Of a DNA stretch of 64,000 nucleotides, positions 1 through 6,871 are shown in pieces. The notes beneath the pieces were generated by a model. It saw only the letters and a program-made list of their open reading frames with translations. It had not been told where the DNA came from and made no database searches. Each line of letters starts with the position of its first letter. Within the stretch, counting starts at the first letter, position 1. This stretch comes from an uncultured Eubacteriales bacterium (lineage in GTDB: Bacteria; Bacillota; Clostridia; Oscillospirales; CAG-272), in contig CAKRSS010000005.1 in NCBI GenBank assembly GCA_934401725.1, forward strand, positions 1 to 64,000, read 5' to 3'. A program made the translations under genes and the position numbers.

Positions 1-1077
1 CTTTACTACAAGCCCGATAAGGACCCCTATGAGACCATGCTCGACATGTACGAGCGCGGCCTCGACTGCGCTGCGGCGGACAAGTTCTTCGCCACGCTGC
101 GCGAGCACATTGTCCCGCTGCTATCCCGCGTCAAGGCAGCCCCGCAGATCGACGACAGCTTTGTTTTCCGTCACTACCCCGTCGAGGCGCAGCGCCGGTT
201 TTCGGACGTTCTGCTCGACTCCATCGGCATCAACCGCGAGTTCTGCGGTATCGCCGAGACCGAGCACCCGTTTACCAACAGCTTCAGCCGTCACGACGTC
301 CGCGTGACCACGCACTATTACGAGAACAACGTCATAAGCTCGATGTACTCGGTCATTCACGAGGGCGGGCACGCGCTCTATGAGCTGGGCAGCGGCGAGG
401 AGTACGAGGGCACCTGCCTGTCCGGCGGTGTGTCGATGGGCATACACGAGAGCCAGTCGCGCCTGTTCGAGAACATAATCGGCCGCAGTCGCGCCTACAT
501 AGACACGATATTCCCCACAATGCAGGAGCTGTTCCCGGAACAGCTGGCGGACGTCGACGCCCGCCGCATGTGGCTGGCCGTCAACAAGAGCCAGCCGTCG
601 CTCATCCGCACCGAGGCGGACGAGCTGACATACTGCCTGCACATCATGGTTCGCTACGAGCTTGAGCGCGACATCATCGCCGGGCGGCTGAGAGTCGCCG
701 ACCTGCCGGACGCTTGGGGTGAGAAATACTACGAATACCTCGGCATCAATGTCCCCGACGACACGCGCGGCGTGCTTCAGGACTCGCACTGGGGCGGTGG
801 CTCCATCGGCTACTTCCCGTCCTACGCGCTCGGCTCTGCCTACGGCGCGCACATCATGGCCGTCATGCGCCGGACGCTTGACGTCGACAGCCTCATCCGC
901 GAGGGACGCATATCCGAGATCGTCGCATGGCTGACCGAGCGCATATACCGCCACGGCTGCCGCTACGACCCGTCCGAGCTGCTCACCATGTGCCTCGGAG
1001 AGCCGTTCGACCCACTGTATTTCACAAAGTATCTTGAGGATAAATACGAAAATATAATGGCGGAGAGCCGCAAGTGA
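1..1077 (+). CDS. M32 family carboxypeptidase (Taq-type), 5' end cut by window
   Basis: Zinc metallocarboxypeptidase that trims C-terminal residues from peptides, probably in the cytoplasm. The frame is open from base 1, so the gene starts upstream; about 358 residues are visible, while full M32 enzymes are about 500. The zinc site HEGGH lies at 358-372 (the family has HExxH), followed by the family block HESQSR from 445, whose Glu is the expected third ligand. The block RTEADELTY, typical of M32 enzymes, is also present. The gene ends in an ordinary stop and is followed after 7 bases by the isomerase gene, so the first three genes probably share a transcript. Family assignment is firm; substrate preference is not visible. 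Confidence 0.93.
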   Translation, partial: LYYKPDKDPYETMLDMYERGLDCAAADKFFATLREHIVPLLSRVKAAPQIDDSFVFRHYPVEAQRRFSDVLLDSIGINREFCGIAETEHPFTNSFSRHDVRVTTHYYENNVISSMYSVIHEGGHALYELGSGEEYEGTCLSGGVSMGIHESQSRLFENIIGRSRAYIDTIFPTMQELFPEQLADVDARRMWLAVNKSQPSLIRTEADELTYCLHIMVRYELERDIIAGRLRVADLPDAWGEKYYEYLGINVPDDTRGVLQDSHWGGGSIGYFPSYALGSAYGAHIMAVMRRTLDVDSLIREGRISEIVAWLTERIYRHGCRYDPSELLTMCLGEPFDPLYFTKYLEDKYENIMAESRK

Positions 1078-1084
1078 GGTTAAA

Positions 1085-1861
1085 ATGAAAATCGGAGCAC
1101 AGCTTTACACCGTCCGCGATTTCTGCAAGACGCCCGAGGGACTTGAGGATTCGCTTCGCCGCGTAGCCGAGATGGGCTACACCACCGTGCAGCTGTCCGG
1201 CGTCTGCGAGTACGATGCTGCATGGATGGCCAAATTGTTACGCCGCTATCACCTGCACGCCGACATCACGCATTTCAGCTATAAGCGCATCGTCGGCGAC
1301 ACCGCCGCGACCATCGCCTTCCACGACCGCATGAAGTGCCGCTACATAGGTCTCGGCTCTATCCCGGACTTCAAAAAGAACGGCGCGCGCCTCGAGGACT
1401 TCGAGGCCTTCCTGACTGCCATCGCGCCCGCGGTACACGAGATTGCGGCGTCGGGAAATCACAAGTTCATGTACCACAATCACAATATGGAGCTGTCCCG
1501 CGTCGACGGCAAGACATACCTCGACCTGCTCTGCGAGGCGTTTCCGGCCGACGAGCTCGGCATCACGCTCGACACCTACTGGATACAGGCGGGCGGCGGC
1601 GACCCCGCATGGTGGCTGCGTCGTCTGAAGGGAAGAGTCGACTGCGTGCACTTCAAGGACATGGTCTACTGCGGTGAGGACAAGGCCGTCAGAATGGCGC
1701 CCATCGGAGAGGGCAACATGAACTATCCCGAGATTGTCAAAGCCTGCCGCGCGGCGGGCGTTAAGTACGCCTACGTCGAGCAGGATCACTGCTACGACGA
1801 GGATCCGTTCGACTGCCTCGTGCGCAGCTACAACTACCTGCGCTCGCTGGGGCTCAGCTGA
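1085..1861 (+). CDS. Sugar phosphate isomerase/epimerase (xylose-isomerase-like TIM barrel)
   Basis: A 258-residue protein of the AP-endonuclease-2/xylose-isomerase-like TIM-barrel family, which isomerises or epimerises sugars and cyclitols using a divalent metal. Candidate ligands lie in the family's usual order: His/Glu in YHNHNMEL, Asp in TLDTYW, His in VHFKDM and Glu in YVEQDH. It starts MKIGAQLYTVRD, a common opening for this family, with a purine-rich GAGGT before the ATG. It sits 7 bases after the carboxypeptidase and 9 bases before a Gfo/Idh oxidoreductase. That pairing is widespread in sugar and inositol catabolism, where the dehydrogenase makes a keto-sugar that the isomerase handles. 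The substrate cannot be read from the sequence. Confidence 0.88.
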   Translation: MKIGAQLYTVRDFCKTPEGLEDSLRRVAEMGYTTVQLSGVCEYDAAWMAKLLRRYHLHADITHFSYKRIVGDTAATIAFHDRMKCRYIGLGSIPDFKKNGARLEDFEAFLTAIAPAVHEIAASGNHKFMYHNHNMELSRVDGKTYLDLLCEAFPADELGITLDTYWIQAGGGDPAWWLRRLKGRVDCVHFKDMVYCGEDKAVRMAPIGEGNMNYPEIVKACRAAGVKYAYVEQDHCYDEDPFDCLVRSYNYLRSLGLS

Positions 1862-1870
1862 GGTGACGAC

Positions 1871-3064
1871 ATGGAAAAAGTAAAACTCGGTATAATCGGT
1901 TGCGGCAACATAGGCGTGACGCACACAAAAAATATTTACAAGGGCAAGTGCCCCGAAATCGAGCTTGCGGCGGTGGCGGATCTCGTCCCCGCACGGCTTG
2001 ACGCCATCCGCTCGCTCTGGCAGAGCCAGCGCGACGAGGGCGGCAGCGCGCCCGAGCCGCGGTATTTCGCCTCGGGCGACGAGCTTATCGCGTCGGGAAG
2101 CGTCGACGCGGTACTCGTCGCAGTGCCGCACTACGCGCACCCCACCTTCGCCATTAAGGCGTTCGAGGCGGGACTGCACGTCATGAGCGAGAAGCCGGCG
2201 GGCGTCTACACGCTGGCGGTGCGCGAGATGATGGCGGCGGCTGACCGTCACCCCGAGCTTGTGTTCGGCATGATGTTCAACCAGCGCACCAACTGCGTCT
2301 ACCGCCGTATGCGCGAGATAGTGAAGAGCGGCGAGCTCGGCGAGATACGGCGTACAAGCTGGATTATCACCGACTGGTACCGTCCGCAGTATTACTACGA
2401 CTCGGGTGACTGGCGCGCGACGTGGTCGGGCGAGGGCGGGGGAGTGCTGCTCAACCAGTGCCCGCACAACCTTGACCTCTGGCAGTGGATATGCGGCATG
2501 CCCACGCTGCTTGACGTTCACATGCACATGGGCAAGTGGCACGACATCGAGGTCGAGGACGATGTAACGGCCTACTGCGAGTACAAAAACGGTGCGACCG
2601 GCACGTTTGTCACCTCGACCGGCGACTACCCCGGCACAAACCGCTTCGAGATAGTCCTCGACGGCGGCACGCTCGTCTGCGACAAGAAGTCGCTGACGCT
2701 GGCGCGGCTGGATAAGCCTATCGACGTCTATTCCGCCAAAAACAGAACCGCTGTCTTCGGGCACCCGACGAGCACGCTCTCGAACGTCGAGACCGACGGG
2801 CAGAACCCGCAGCACTCGGGCGTCCTGAACGCCTTCGCGGGCGCGATACTGCGCGGCGAACCGCTCGTGGCGGACGGCCGCGAGGGCATCAACGGCCTGC
2901 TTATCTCCAATGCCATGCACCTCTCTGCATGGACGGGCAAGGCGGTCACGCTGCCGTTTGACGAGCAGCTGTTCTGCGACGAGCTGATGAAGCGCGTGGC
3001 GACGTCGCGGCGCAAGTCCGGCGCGGCCGCGGGCGGCGCGGCGGACACCGAGGGCTCGTACTGA
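1871..3064 (+). CDS. Gfo/Idh/MocA family NAD(P)-dependent oxidoreductase
   Basis: A 397-residue dehydrogenase acting on sugars, cyclitols or their derivatives. The N-terminal Rossmann fold begins LGIIGCGNIG (GxGxxG). The family lysine occurs in SEKPAG near residue 115, and the second domain has the block GGGVLLNQCPHNLDLW with the His/Asp expected at the active site. Length is normal. It is co-oriented and tightly spaced with the isomerase upstream, suggesting consecutive steps on one sugar. The C-terminal tail is Ala/Gly-rich and low in complexity, and is probably disordered. Substrate unknown. Confidence 0.9.
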   Translation: MEKVKLGIIGCGNIGVTHTKNIYKGKCPEIELAAVADLVPARLDAIRSLWQSQRDEGGSAPEPRYFASGDELIASGSVDAVLVAVPHYAHPTFAIKAFEAGLHVMSEKPAGVYTLAVREMMAAADRHPELVFGMMFNQRTNCVYRRMREIVKSGELGEIRRTSWIITDWYRPQYYYDSGDWRATWSGEGGGVLLNQCPHNLDLWQWICGMPTLLDVHMHMGKWHDIEVEDDVTAYCEYKNGATGTFVTSTGDYPGTNRFEIVLDGGTLVCDKKSLTLARLDKPIDVYSAKNRTAVFGHPTSTLSNVETDGQNPQHSGVLNAFAGAILRGEPLVADGREGINGLLISNAMHLSAWTGKAVTLPFDEQLFCDELMKRVATSRRKSGAAAGGAADTEGSY

Positions 3065-3318
3065 GCGAAGCTGAACGTAGGGGCAAACGCAAGGTTGCAC
3101 GTAAGGCTGAGTGCAAAACCGGGCGTAAAGCCAAACGTAAAAACGCAATTTGTGCGTGCTTTTCTGCCGTAAGACGGAAAAGTGCGCACTTTTTCGGCCG
3201 GGGGTGAAACCTTCGGGCGGTTTTTTCGTACTTATGGGGTGAGAAGCCCGGAGCGAGCAGACTGGACGGCGGCAGCGCGCGGCCGCGTTCCCGTTAAGTG
3301 CCGGAAAGGAGAGTCCGC
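3065..3318 (+). other. Intergenic region with degenerate palindrome, no gene seen
   Basis: About 250 bases between the oxidoreductase and the sigma factor gene. The first part is a run of loosely repeated units around the words AACGTA, GCGTAAA and GCACGTA, spaced 10-20 bases apart. At 3160-3190 there is an imperfect hairpin around CTTTTCTGCCG and GACGGAAAAG, related to the palindrome found at 28931, 29517 and 53649. No open frame with codon use like its neighbours was seen, and no clear promoter could be assigned to the sigma gene. Confidence 0.5.
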
Positions 3319-3864
3319 ATGGACGACAATGCAATAATCGAGCTGTTCGGCGAACGCGACGAGCGGGCGCTGAGCGCGGTAAGCGACAAATACGGGCGGC
3401 TGTGCCGCGGAGTTGCATACAACATACTCGGCAGCGAGCAGGACGCCGACGAGTGCCTAAACGACACGCTCGCGGCGCTGTGGAACAGCATTCCGCCCGC
3501 CGCGCCGCTGTCCCTTGGGGCGTACGTCTGCGGAGTTGCGCGGAATCTGGCTCACAAGCGCTTTGACTACAACACCGCCGCGCGCCGCCGCACACAGAAC
3601 GACATCTCGCTCGACGAGCTGGCGGAGTGTCTGCCCGACACGGCGTCTGACGACGCAGGGACGCTCGGCGAGGCCATAAACGGCTTTCTCGCCACGCTCA
3701 CGCCGGAAGCACGGCGCGTGTTCGTCCGGCGCTACTGGATGGCGGAGAGCGTTGTCGACGTGTCTCGCGCGTGCGGCATGAGTCAGGCGGCGGTCAAGAC
3801 GCTTTTGCACCGACTGCGCGGGCGGCTTAAAAAATATCTTGAGAAGGAAGGTATTACAGTATGA
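3319..3864 (+). CDS. ECF-like sigma-70 family RNA polymerase sigma factor
   Basis: A 181-residue sigma factor with region 2 (residues about 10-75, including the DADECLNDTLAALW segment that contacts the -10 element and core) and region 4 (about 115-175, with helix-turn-helix SRACGMSQAAVKTLLHR). Regions 1 and 3 are missing, as in ECF factors. The ATG at 3319 is chosen because GGAAAGGAG lies at 3303-3311; an in-frame GTG at 3298 lies upstream of that motif. The stop overlaps the start of the next gene (ATGA), so the two are translationally coupled. By analogy with other sigma/membrane-protein pairs, it is probably held inactive at the membrane by that product. Target promoters unknown. Confidence 0.88.
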   Translation: MDDNAIIELFGERDERALSAVSDKYGRLCRGVAYNILGSEQDADECLNDTLAALWNSIPPAAPLSLGAYVCGVARNLAHKRFDYNTAARRRTQNDISLDELAECLPDTASDDAGTLGEAINGFLATLTPEARRVFVRRYWMAESVVDVSRACGMSQAAVKTLLHRLRGRLKKYLEKEGITV

Positions 3865-5129
3865 AAAAGCAGCAGCTAAAGGACGCGCTGGACGGGATAG
3901 ATCAGCGTTATATAGATGAAGCACTGTCGCCTGCGACACCGCGGCACAGCGCCGTCCGGCGCATGACGGCCTCGCCGTGGTTCAAGACCGCGGCGGCGTG
4001 CGTGGGACTTTCGGTGCTTCTGTCGGCGGCGGTGATAGCGCCCGCAGTTATCGAAAAATTCCGTGGGAACGACGACCCATACCTGCCCGGAAGCGACATT
4101 GTCTCCCGCTCTGACGGCCAGCTACCGTCCGACGACACCTCGTCAGACGACACCTTGTCAGACAGCACGCCCTCCGCGCCGTATGGCACCATAGATGACG
4201 ACCTTGTCTACGGCAACATTGTTTCTGCGGGGACGATGGAGGAGTTCGAGGCCAGGACCGACGTCAGCTATTACGTGCCGAGCCGCCTGCCGGAGACCTA
4301 CTCGCTGTACGAGATAGGCCTGTACGGCAGCGGGAACGGCACGAGCGTGTCCGTCGTATACCTGTTGAGCCCGGCGGTGTCGAACCGGTATGCGGACGAC
4401 AAGCTGAACAATTTTATCGTCAACACCTATATTTTCGATTCCGCCGCCAAGGCCGGTGAGGCACTGCTGCGGTACATCAAGGGCTGCGCTATGACGGAGC
4501 TGCCGGACGGCTCCGTGTGCTACACGCGGAATGAGTACGGCTATTACGGGGGCAGCGGGCATACTCCCGCGGGAACCTCCGTTGTCGGTTACGAGATAGT
4601 GCGCGTTGTCGACGGGAGGTACATTGTCTACATGCGTATGCCGGCGCATATCGGAAGTATGATAGATTACGCCGCTGTCACACGTCGTCCGGAGGCGGGC
4701 ACGTCGGGGCAGACGCCCACGCACAGCTACGACAATGACGCCGCCATGTGGTACCGCGCCTTTATGAAGTCCAGCTCGCTGATGGGGCAGCGCTCGGACG
4801 GGCTCGGGAACTATGCGAAGTTTGTAGTTCAAAGCGCCGACCAGCTGAACGCCCTGCGCGAGTACATCACGGAAGACCAGATGTATGACCTTGCAACCGA
4901 CAGCAGCTATTTTGAGAACGGCTATTACATCGCTCTCGCCGCGCACCTCACCAGCGGCTTGACAAAGCTGAAGGAGCTTAAGGTCGAGAGCGGCGGCGAG
5001 AAAATACTGCTCTCGTGCACCTACGCCCCGGGAATTACCGACGACATGCGCTTTCTGCTCGTGCTGGTTCCCATTCAGGGGACGTACGACGGGCGGCCTA
5101 TATCCGTCGAGATACGCGAAGCGAAATAA
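3861..5129 (+). CDS. Membrane protein, probable anti-sigma factor (unknown sensor domain)
   Basis: A 422-residue single-pass membrane protein. About 36 N-terminal residues would be cytoplasmic, followed by one hydrophobic segment near residues 38-58, a Ser/Asp-rich linker with repeated DDT/SDDT units (about 75-105), and a long extracytoplasmic domain. No lipobox or cleavage site is visible. Its start overlaps the sigma gene by four bases, and this layout is the usual signature of a cognate anti-sigma factor; that role is inferred from context. I do not recognise a named zinc-finger anti-sigma motif (no HxxxCxxC). The outer domain resembles the broad group of clostridial lipoprotein-like sensor domains but cannot be named with certainty. 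Confidence 0.6.
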   Translation: MKKQQLKDALDGIDQRYIDEALSPATPRHSAVRRMTASPWFKTAAACVGLSVLLSAAVIAPAVIEKFRGNDDPYLPGSDIVSRSDGQLPSDDTSSDDTLSDSTPSAPYGTIDDDLVYGNIVSAGTMEEFEARTDVSYYVPSRLPETYSLYEIGLYGSGNGTSVSVVYLLSPAVSNRYADDKLNNFIVNTYIFDSAAKAGEALLRYIKGCAMTELPDGSVCYTRNEYGYYGGSGHTPAGTSVVGYEIVRVVDGRYIVYMRMPAHIGSMIDYAAVTRRPEAGTSGQTPTHSYDNDAAMWYRAFMKSSSLMGQRSDGLGNYAKFVVQSADQLNALREYITEDQMYDLATDSSYFENGYYIALAAHLTSGLTKLKELKVESGGEKILLSCTYAPGITDDMRFLLVLVPIQGTYDGRPISVEIREAK

Positions 5130-5175
5130 AGTCACCGCCGCGCAATTGCGCCATCGGAATTACGCGGTAAAGCCC
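5130..5175. repeat. Degenerate, internally deleted copy of the TTAA MITE-like element
   Basis: A short segment that keeps both ends of the 166-170 bp element seen at 19751 and 25886 but has lost the middle. The left part matches TCACCGCGCAAT with a small insertion; the right part matches GCGCC.TCGGAATTACGCGGTRAAGCC almost base for base (dot, one variable base). It begins immediately after the anti-sigma stop codon and ends just before an intrinsic terminator, the same placement as the full copies. Confidence 0.7.
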
Positions 5176-5183
5176 AAAACAAA

Positions 5184-5219
5184 AATCTCTCCCGGACCGG
5201 GCTCGGTCCGGGAGAGATT
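5184..5219. terminator. Bidirectional intrinsic terminator
   Basis: A perfect 16-bp stem (5184-5199 with 5204-5219, core TCTCCCGGACCG) closed by the loop GGCT. An A-rich run lies on the left and CTTATTTT on the right, so it can end transcription of the anti-sigma gene (plus) and of the convergent transporter (minus). Confidence 0.9.
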
Positions 5220-5234
5220 CTTATTTTGCTTGTC

Positions 5235-6584
5235 TCAGCCTTTTTGCGCCCGGTTCTCGCGCATCTCGCGCTTCGGGCGGATGGCGAATATCCTGGCCCA
5301 CGGCCGGTAGGCGGCAAGGCAGAACGCCCCGCCCGCAACCGCGCAGACGCACCATATCGCGATGGTAGTCTGCCAGCCGTAGCCCTGCGCGATGGCGGCG
5401 ATGCCCCAGATGGACACCGAACTGCCGACGTAAACAAAGCTGTTGATAAGCCCCGAGATGAACGAGACGTTGTCGTACCGCTCAAAACGCTTGGGCACAA
5501 GGCCGATTATCACAAAGTTTGCCGCGTGCATTCCGGCGCATATCAGCGCGAGCAGCAGCACGGCGAGTATAGGGCTCGCAGAGTGGACGAAGAACAGTAT
5601 CAGCGCCGCGGCGGCGCTCATGAGGTATATCGACGCCGCGCAGACCAGCTCGTTTGTGAAGAAGCGGCGGTAGTAGGCCAGCACCTGCGGGTAGATGACG
5701 GTGGTCACGAGCGGGATTATCACGCCGCTGAGAATGGACGAGCCCGAGCCGTAATTGAAGGTTTCGGATATGTAGCTCGGCAGCCAGGACGTGATACTGT
5801 CGCGCAGTATGCCGAGACAGATGACCGACAACATGATCATACCGAGCACAAATATAAGGCTTTTTGGCAGCTTTATTTTTGATTTGTGATGTGCTTTTGC
5901 GCTGTTCGCGCTGTTTTCACCGGACGGGTCTTTCCCGCTTTGCGCCGCGTCTGCGTCGGGCGCGGCAGCCTCGCTGACTGTTCCGCGGCGCTCGGCGTAG
6001 CGGACAATGCGCGGGTAGAACGTCAGCCATGCGGCGACGATAAGCGCCGCGCCGCCGGACGAGACAAAGAACACCGCCCGCCAGCCCCACAGCGAAATTA
6101 TCAGCGGCGCGACGAGGTAGACGAGCATCGTCCCGACCGAGCTGCCCCAGGACACGATGACGGTTGCGTCCTCATAATCGGAGGGCGTGCAGTAGCCGGA
6201 CAGTATGCGGACGATGGGCGGCCAGAGCATGGCCTGCGCCAGTCCGTTGACCGCCCATATGACGGTCATCTGGGGAACGGTCGAGCAGAGCGGGATGGCG
6301 AGGTTGAGCAGGACGGACGTCCCGAGCCCCATCACCATCAGCCGGTTCGGCGGTATGCGGTCGCCGAGGTAGCCGCTGATGGACTGCCCGAGGCCGTAGG
6401 CTATGAACAGCGCGGTCGTGACAGGGGCAACATCGGTTTTTGCCCAGCCCATGTCGCGTATTATCTCGACGGTCACGGCCGCGAAGTTTACGCGGGTGAT
6501 GTAGCTGCCGAGGTAGGTCGCGGCGCACAGCAGTGCCAGCAGCCGCGCGTGACGCTTGTCGGGGATTTTTCTTAAGGTTGTCAT
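5235..6584 (-). CDS. MFS transporter, organophosphate:phosphate antiporter-like
   Basis: A 449-residue polytopic membrane protein with about 12 hydrophobic segments and a charged central loop near residues 205-240. The N-terminal pattern (YLGSYITRVNF, then AYGLGQSISGYLGDRIPP) resembles the OPA branch of the major facilitator superfamily, which includes GlpT and UhpT, suggesting uptake of a phosphorylated or otherwise anionic small organic molecule. The substrate is not determined. The ATG at 6584 is preferred over an in-frame start 17 codons upstream because GGAGGAGAGG sits about six bases before it. It is transcribed alone from a promoter near 6639-6667 and ends at a shared terminator. Confidence 0.85.
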   Translation of the reverse strand: MTTLRKIPDKRHARLLALLCAATYLGSYITRVNFAAVTVEIIRDMGWAKTDVAPVTTALFIAYGLGQSISGYLGDRIPPNRLMVMGLGTSVLLNLAIPLCSTVPQMTVIWAVNGLAQAMLWPPIVRILSGYCTPSDYEDATVIVSWGSSVGTMLVYLVAPLIISLWGWRAVFFVSSGGAALIVAAWLTFYPRIVRYAERRGTVSEAAAPDADAAQSGKDPSGENSANSAKAHHKSKIKLPKSLIFVLGMIMLSVICLGILRDSITSWLPSYISETFNYGSGSSILSGVIIPLVTTVIYPQVLAYYRRFFTNELVCAASIYLMSAAAALILFFVHSASPILAVLLLALICAGMHAANFVIIGLVPKRFERYDNVSFISGLINSFVYVGSSVSIWGIAAIAQGYGWQTTIAIWCVCAVAGGAFCLAAYRPWARIFAIRPKREMRENRAQKG

Positions 6585-6638
6585 GTTGTGCCTCTCCTCC
6601 GGACGGACCTGGCCGGGGCCGGATACGAAAATCAACCT

Positions 6639-6667
6639 ATTCTACCATGGAGGCGGGGCAAAGTCAA
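6639..6667 (-). promoter_or_regulatory. Predicted sigma-A promoter for the MFS transporter
   Basis: Reading the minus strand, TTGACT (6667-6662) is followed after 17 bases by TAGAAT (6644-6639), about 55 bases before the transporter start. Confidence 0.6.
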
Positions 6668-6693
6668 GAGATTCGGACAAAAACCGGGGTGGG

Positions 6694-6760
6694 GAGGGGG
6701 CGTATTACATATGCCATGCGCAGGGGTGTGTGCTATTGCATATGCACGTATGCTTTTTCA
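6694..6760 (+). repeat. Intergenic two-unit repeat around ATTGCATATGC
   Basis: Two tandem units, one ATTACATATGC and one ATTGCATATGC, each followed within about 10 bases by TATGC or CATGC. The same two-unit arrangement occurs in reverse orientation at 29603-29668, and single units occur near 25866, 28796, 53517 and 53803. None of the copies lies in a coding region. No function is evident. Confidence 0.6.
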
Positions 6761-6808
6761 GATAAGTTCTGAGGCCTTGGCAGGCGCACGCCTCCTCCTC
6801 CAAAAAGC

Positions 6809-6843
6809 GGCGAGACCCGCCGGGTTACCCGGCAAGCCTCGCC
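6809..6843 (-). terminator. Intrinsic terminator of the SGNH hydrolase gene
   Basis: On the minus strand a hairpin of GGCGAG/CTCGCC with an inner GCCGGGT/ACCCGGC stem is followed by GCTTTTTGG. It lies about 30 bases after the stop codon at 6872. Confidence 0.85.
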
Positions 6844-6871
6844 AATGGAAGATTACTTCCTTATCAAAAAC

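Noticed and set aside
1238..3595. A 785-codon antisense frame across three genes
   Set aside because: It crosses gene boundaries, runs through the intergenic repeats and lacks any domain; a composition artefact.
3457..3939. Antisense frame over the sigma factor
   Set aside because: It overlaps both sigma and anti-sigma genes completely and has no ribosome-binding site.
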